A stretch of 10,015 nt of DNA. Origin: Stereocaulon alpinum (taxonomy: Eukaryota > Ascomycota > Lecanoromycetes > Lecanorales > Stereocaulaceae). Position 1 is the first letter of the stretch. The number at the start of each line of letters is the position of its first letter. The notes below the pieces were generated by a model that searched no databases, was not told the origin of the DNA, and worked only from the letters and a program-made list of their open reading frames with translations. The stretch spans positions 1-10,015 of the forward strand of contig JAEUBA010000320.1 in NCBI GenBank assembly GCA_018257865.1. The letters run 5' to 3'. The translations under genes and the position numbers were made by a program. Below are positions 8,646 through 10,015 of the stretch, one piece after another.

Positions 8646-8743
8646 ATACGTATTACTATAAAGGTCTAGTAACCTGCAATATCTAATAGCGACGATAACG
8701 AGTATAACGGGCGAGCAGGCCTACTAGGCTAGACGAGCGATTA

Positions 8744-8764
8744 TACTAGGTTACGAACCTAGTA
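8744..8764. repeat. Hairpin with 9-bp perfect arms
   Basis: TACTAGGTT (8744-8752) and AACCTAGTA (8756-8764) are separated by ACG. A smaller hairpin with GCCTA/TAGGC arms lies just upstream (8719-8729). They sit about 15 to 60 bases before the G-rich stretch that precedes the LINE ORF1, so they may belong to its 5' leader. Confidence 0.65.
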
Positions 8765-8841
8765 AAATAATATAAGATAGGGGGGGAGGAGAGAAGGGAG
8801 GTATTAGTAGTAAAGGTAGATAAGGAACGTATCCTAACGCG

Positions 8842-10015
8842 ATAATAAGGTAATAGTAATAATAGTAGAAACCTACTAAAGATCTATAGGGCCCTTAAGG
8901 TAGGGAAAGAATTAAAGAAAGAATATAGTATATAAAGGCTATAGAATAGGTACTACTAGAGTTTATAAAGAAGGTCTAGGGGATACTATAGGTAAATATA
9001 AATAAGACTATATAAGGCTTCTTTTAGAATATAGTAGAAAGGATTACGGAGTATATATAGGAGAATACCGCTAAAAGATACGCTATAAAGGAGTACTATA
9101 GCTAACTAACGTATAAAGACTACCTAACTAGAAGGGTAAATAACAGCTAGGCGGATATAGCCTATATAGCCTAAAGGGGCTAAAATACTATCTACTTAGC
9201 TATACTTAGGGCAGAAGATATTAAGAAAGCGAAGTAGGTAATAGTTAGGATTAATAATACTAGCGAAAAGATATAGATAGCTATAGTAACTCTTCCCTAA
9301 TTAATATAAATATTTAGGGGAGTAGGGGGAGTAGCTAGGGAGATTATTATAGTAAAGAGGACTATAGGGGGGGATATTATTCTTTAGATAGCCTTAGTAA
9401 AGGCTAGGGAGGAGTTAGAAAAGGATAATAAGTAGGTAAAGAGACTCTATAGGTTAGTAAAAGTCCTTTAGAAGATAGTAATAGTAGCGATCTATAGAGT
9501 AGAAAAGATAATAAATATAAAGGACTAATAGGGGATCTTTAAAACCCTAAGAAAAGATAATAGAAAGCTCTACCTAAAGTTAAAGATAATAAAGGCTAAA
9601 TAGCCTATATTTATATTAAAGCTAGATATACTTAGGAGGGAGAAGAGATTCTCTATACTAATAATTAAGGTCCTAAGCTTAGAGGCGGCGAACCGGCTTA
9701 TTATAGAGGGGATAGTAGTAGAGAATAGCCTCCTCTTTTATAATTACTAAGAGAGAGAAGCCGCCCCTAAGTAGTACTTTAACTACTATAGGTATAGATA
9801 TATTACTAAGGCGTATAAATACCCTACCTACTATAGAATATACGCCTAAAACTATATAACTAATAATTACGTAGAAAGAGCTAGTAGTAAGTCTAAGTAC
9901 GTAGTATATAAAGGGGAGTACTTAGTATAGAGTAAAACCTACTTAATCTAATAGAAGGAGAATACTAAGGCTAAGTAGAGAATTAAGTATAAGCTAAAAT
10001 ACTTTAAAGAGACCC
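8842..10015 (+). mobile_element. RIPed Tad1-clade LINE, 5' part
   Basis: The ORF1 signature described in the next entry places a fungal non-LTR retrotransposon here, running off the right edge. Its endonuclease and reverse transcriptase (ORF2) would lie beyond 10015. The 5' end is not fixed and may extend into the spacer, where two hairpins and a G-rich stretch lie between 8719 and 8800. Loss of nearly all CA and TG across the element shows RIP acting on a multicopy sequence. Confidence 0.8.
8842..10015 (+). pseudogene. LINE ORF1 (gag-like, zinc-knuckle protein), RIP-inactivated, 3' end cut by window
   Basis: Codons at 1 modulo 3 are coherent to the edge; stops are TAG or TAA. A heptad-rich, charged segment at about 9382-9480 suggests the coiled coil that helps ORF1p multimerise. 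Then follow A-A-N-R-L-I near 9691 and three Cys/His knuckles once Tyr is read as RIPed Cys or His: C-x2-C-x4-H-x4-C (9775, 9784, 9799, 9814), C-x2-C-x3-H-x4-C (9832, 9841, 9853, 9868) and C-x2-C-x3-H-x6-C (9898, 9907, 9919, 9940), the last with A-W-S after the His. This order is typical of Tad1-like ORF1 proteins, which bind the element RNA. A basic tail follows (9955-10015). The start is a guess: adjacent ATA codons at 8842 and 8845 could be former ATG. RIP has removed the knuckle residues, so it cannot function. Confidence 0.82.

Larger units (their letters stand above)
8214..8841. other. Lightly RIPed spacer upstream of the LINE ORF1
   Basis: CA and TG are present but sparse, most frequent at 8235-8440 and scarce after it. 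No coding frame is evident. It contains an inverted repeat around 8355-8390, a 22-bp palindrome at 8624-8645, a hairpin at 8744-8764 and a G-rich stretch at 8780-8800. Its right part may be the 5' untranslated region of the LINE; no element end or target-site duplication can be fixed from one copy. Confidence 0.5.

Noticed and set aside
8744..8764. tRNA T-arm
   Set aside because: The 7-base loop TTACGAA does not match TTCRANY and no A box, D arm or acceptor stem can be found around it.

Overview
The window looks like nuclear DNA of a filamentous ascomycete (Pezizomycotina) that has been through repeat-induced point mutation (RIP) almost to saturation. The evidence is direct: CpA and TpG are nearly absent over long stretches (one CA and one TG in the first 540 bases), TpA is in large excess, and CpG is still present. 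There is no normal intact gene. Several long stretches on the + strand still keep one reading frame in which nearly all stops are TAA or TAG, as expected when CAA, CAG and TGG codons are RIPed.

Layout. Positions 1-2707 are heavily RIPed. This part holds a short possible retroelement protease-like remnant (2-190), a 164-bp tandem duplication (191-518), and long unrecognised coding remnants in two frames (about 516-1992 and 1979-2707). Positions 2697-3900 are a non-coding island in which CA and TG return; it contains a 12-G run. Positions 3900-8213 are again heavily RIPed, with coding remnants in successive frames (about 3961-5010, 5042-5630, 5641-6850 and 7080-8213). They may come from one large gene with introns or indels, or from two genes. 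The last ends in three 45-bp (15-codon) tandem repeats. Positions 8214-8841 are a lightly RIPed spacer with several inverted repeats. From about 8842 to the right edge lies the RIPed ORF1 (gag-like protein) of a Tad1-clade LINE. It is recognised by a heptad-rich segment and three Cys/His knuckles that appear once the RIP substitutions are read back. ORF2 (endonuclease and reverse transcriptase) would lie beyond the window.

Together this reads as a graveyard of repeated DNA in a RIP-silenced, AT-rich genome compartment. Only the LINE ORF1 can be named with confidence. The large proteins at 516-2707 and 3961-8213 are not recognised. The most informative pattern is that tandem copies differ mainly by paired CG-to-TA switches. 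All reading frames are given as the position of the first codon base modulo 3.
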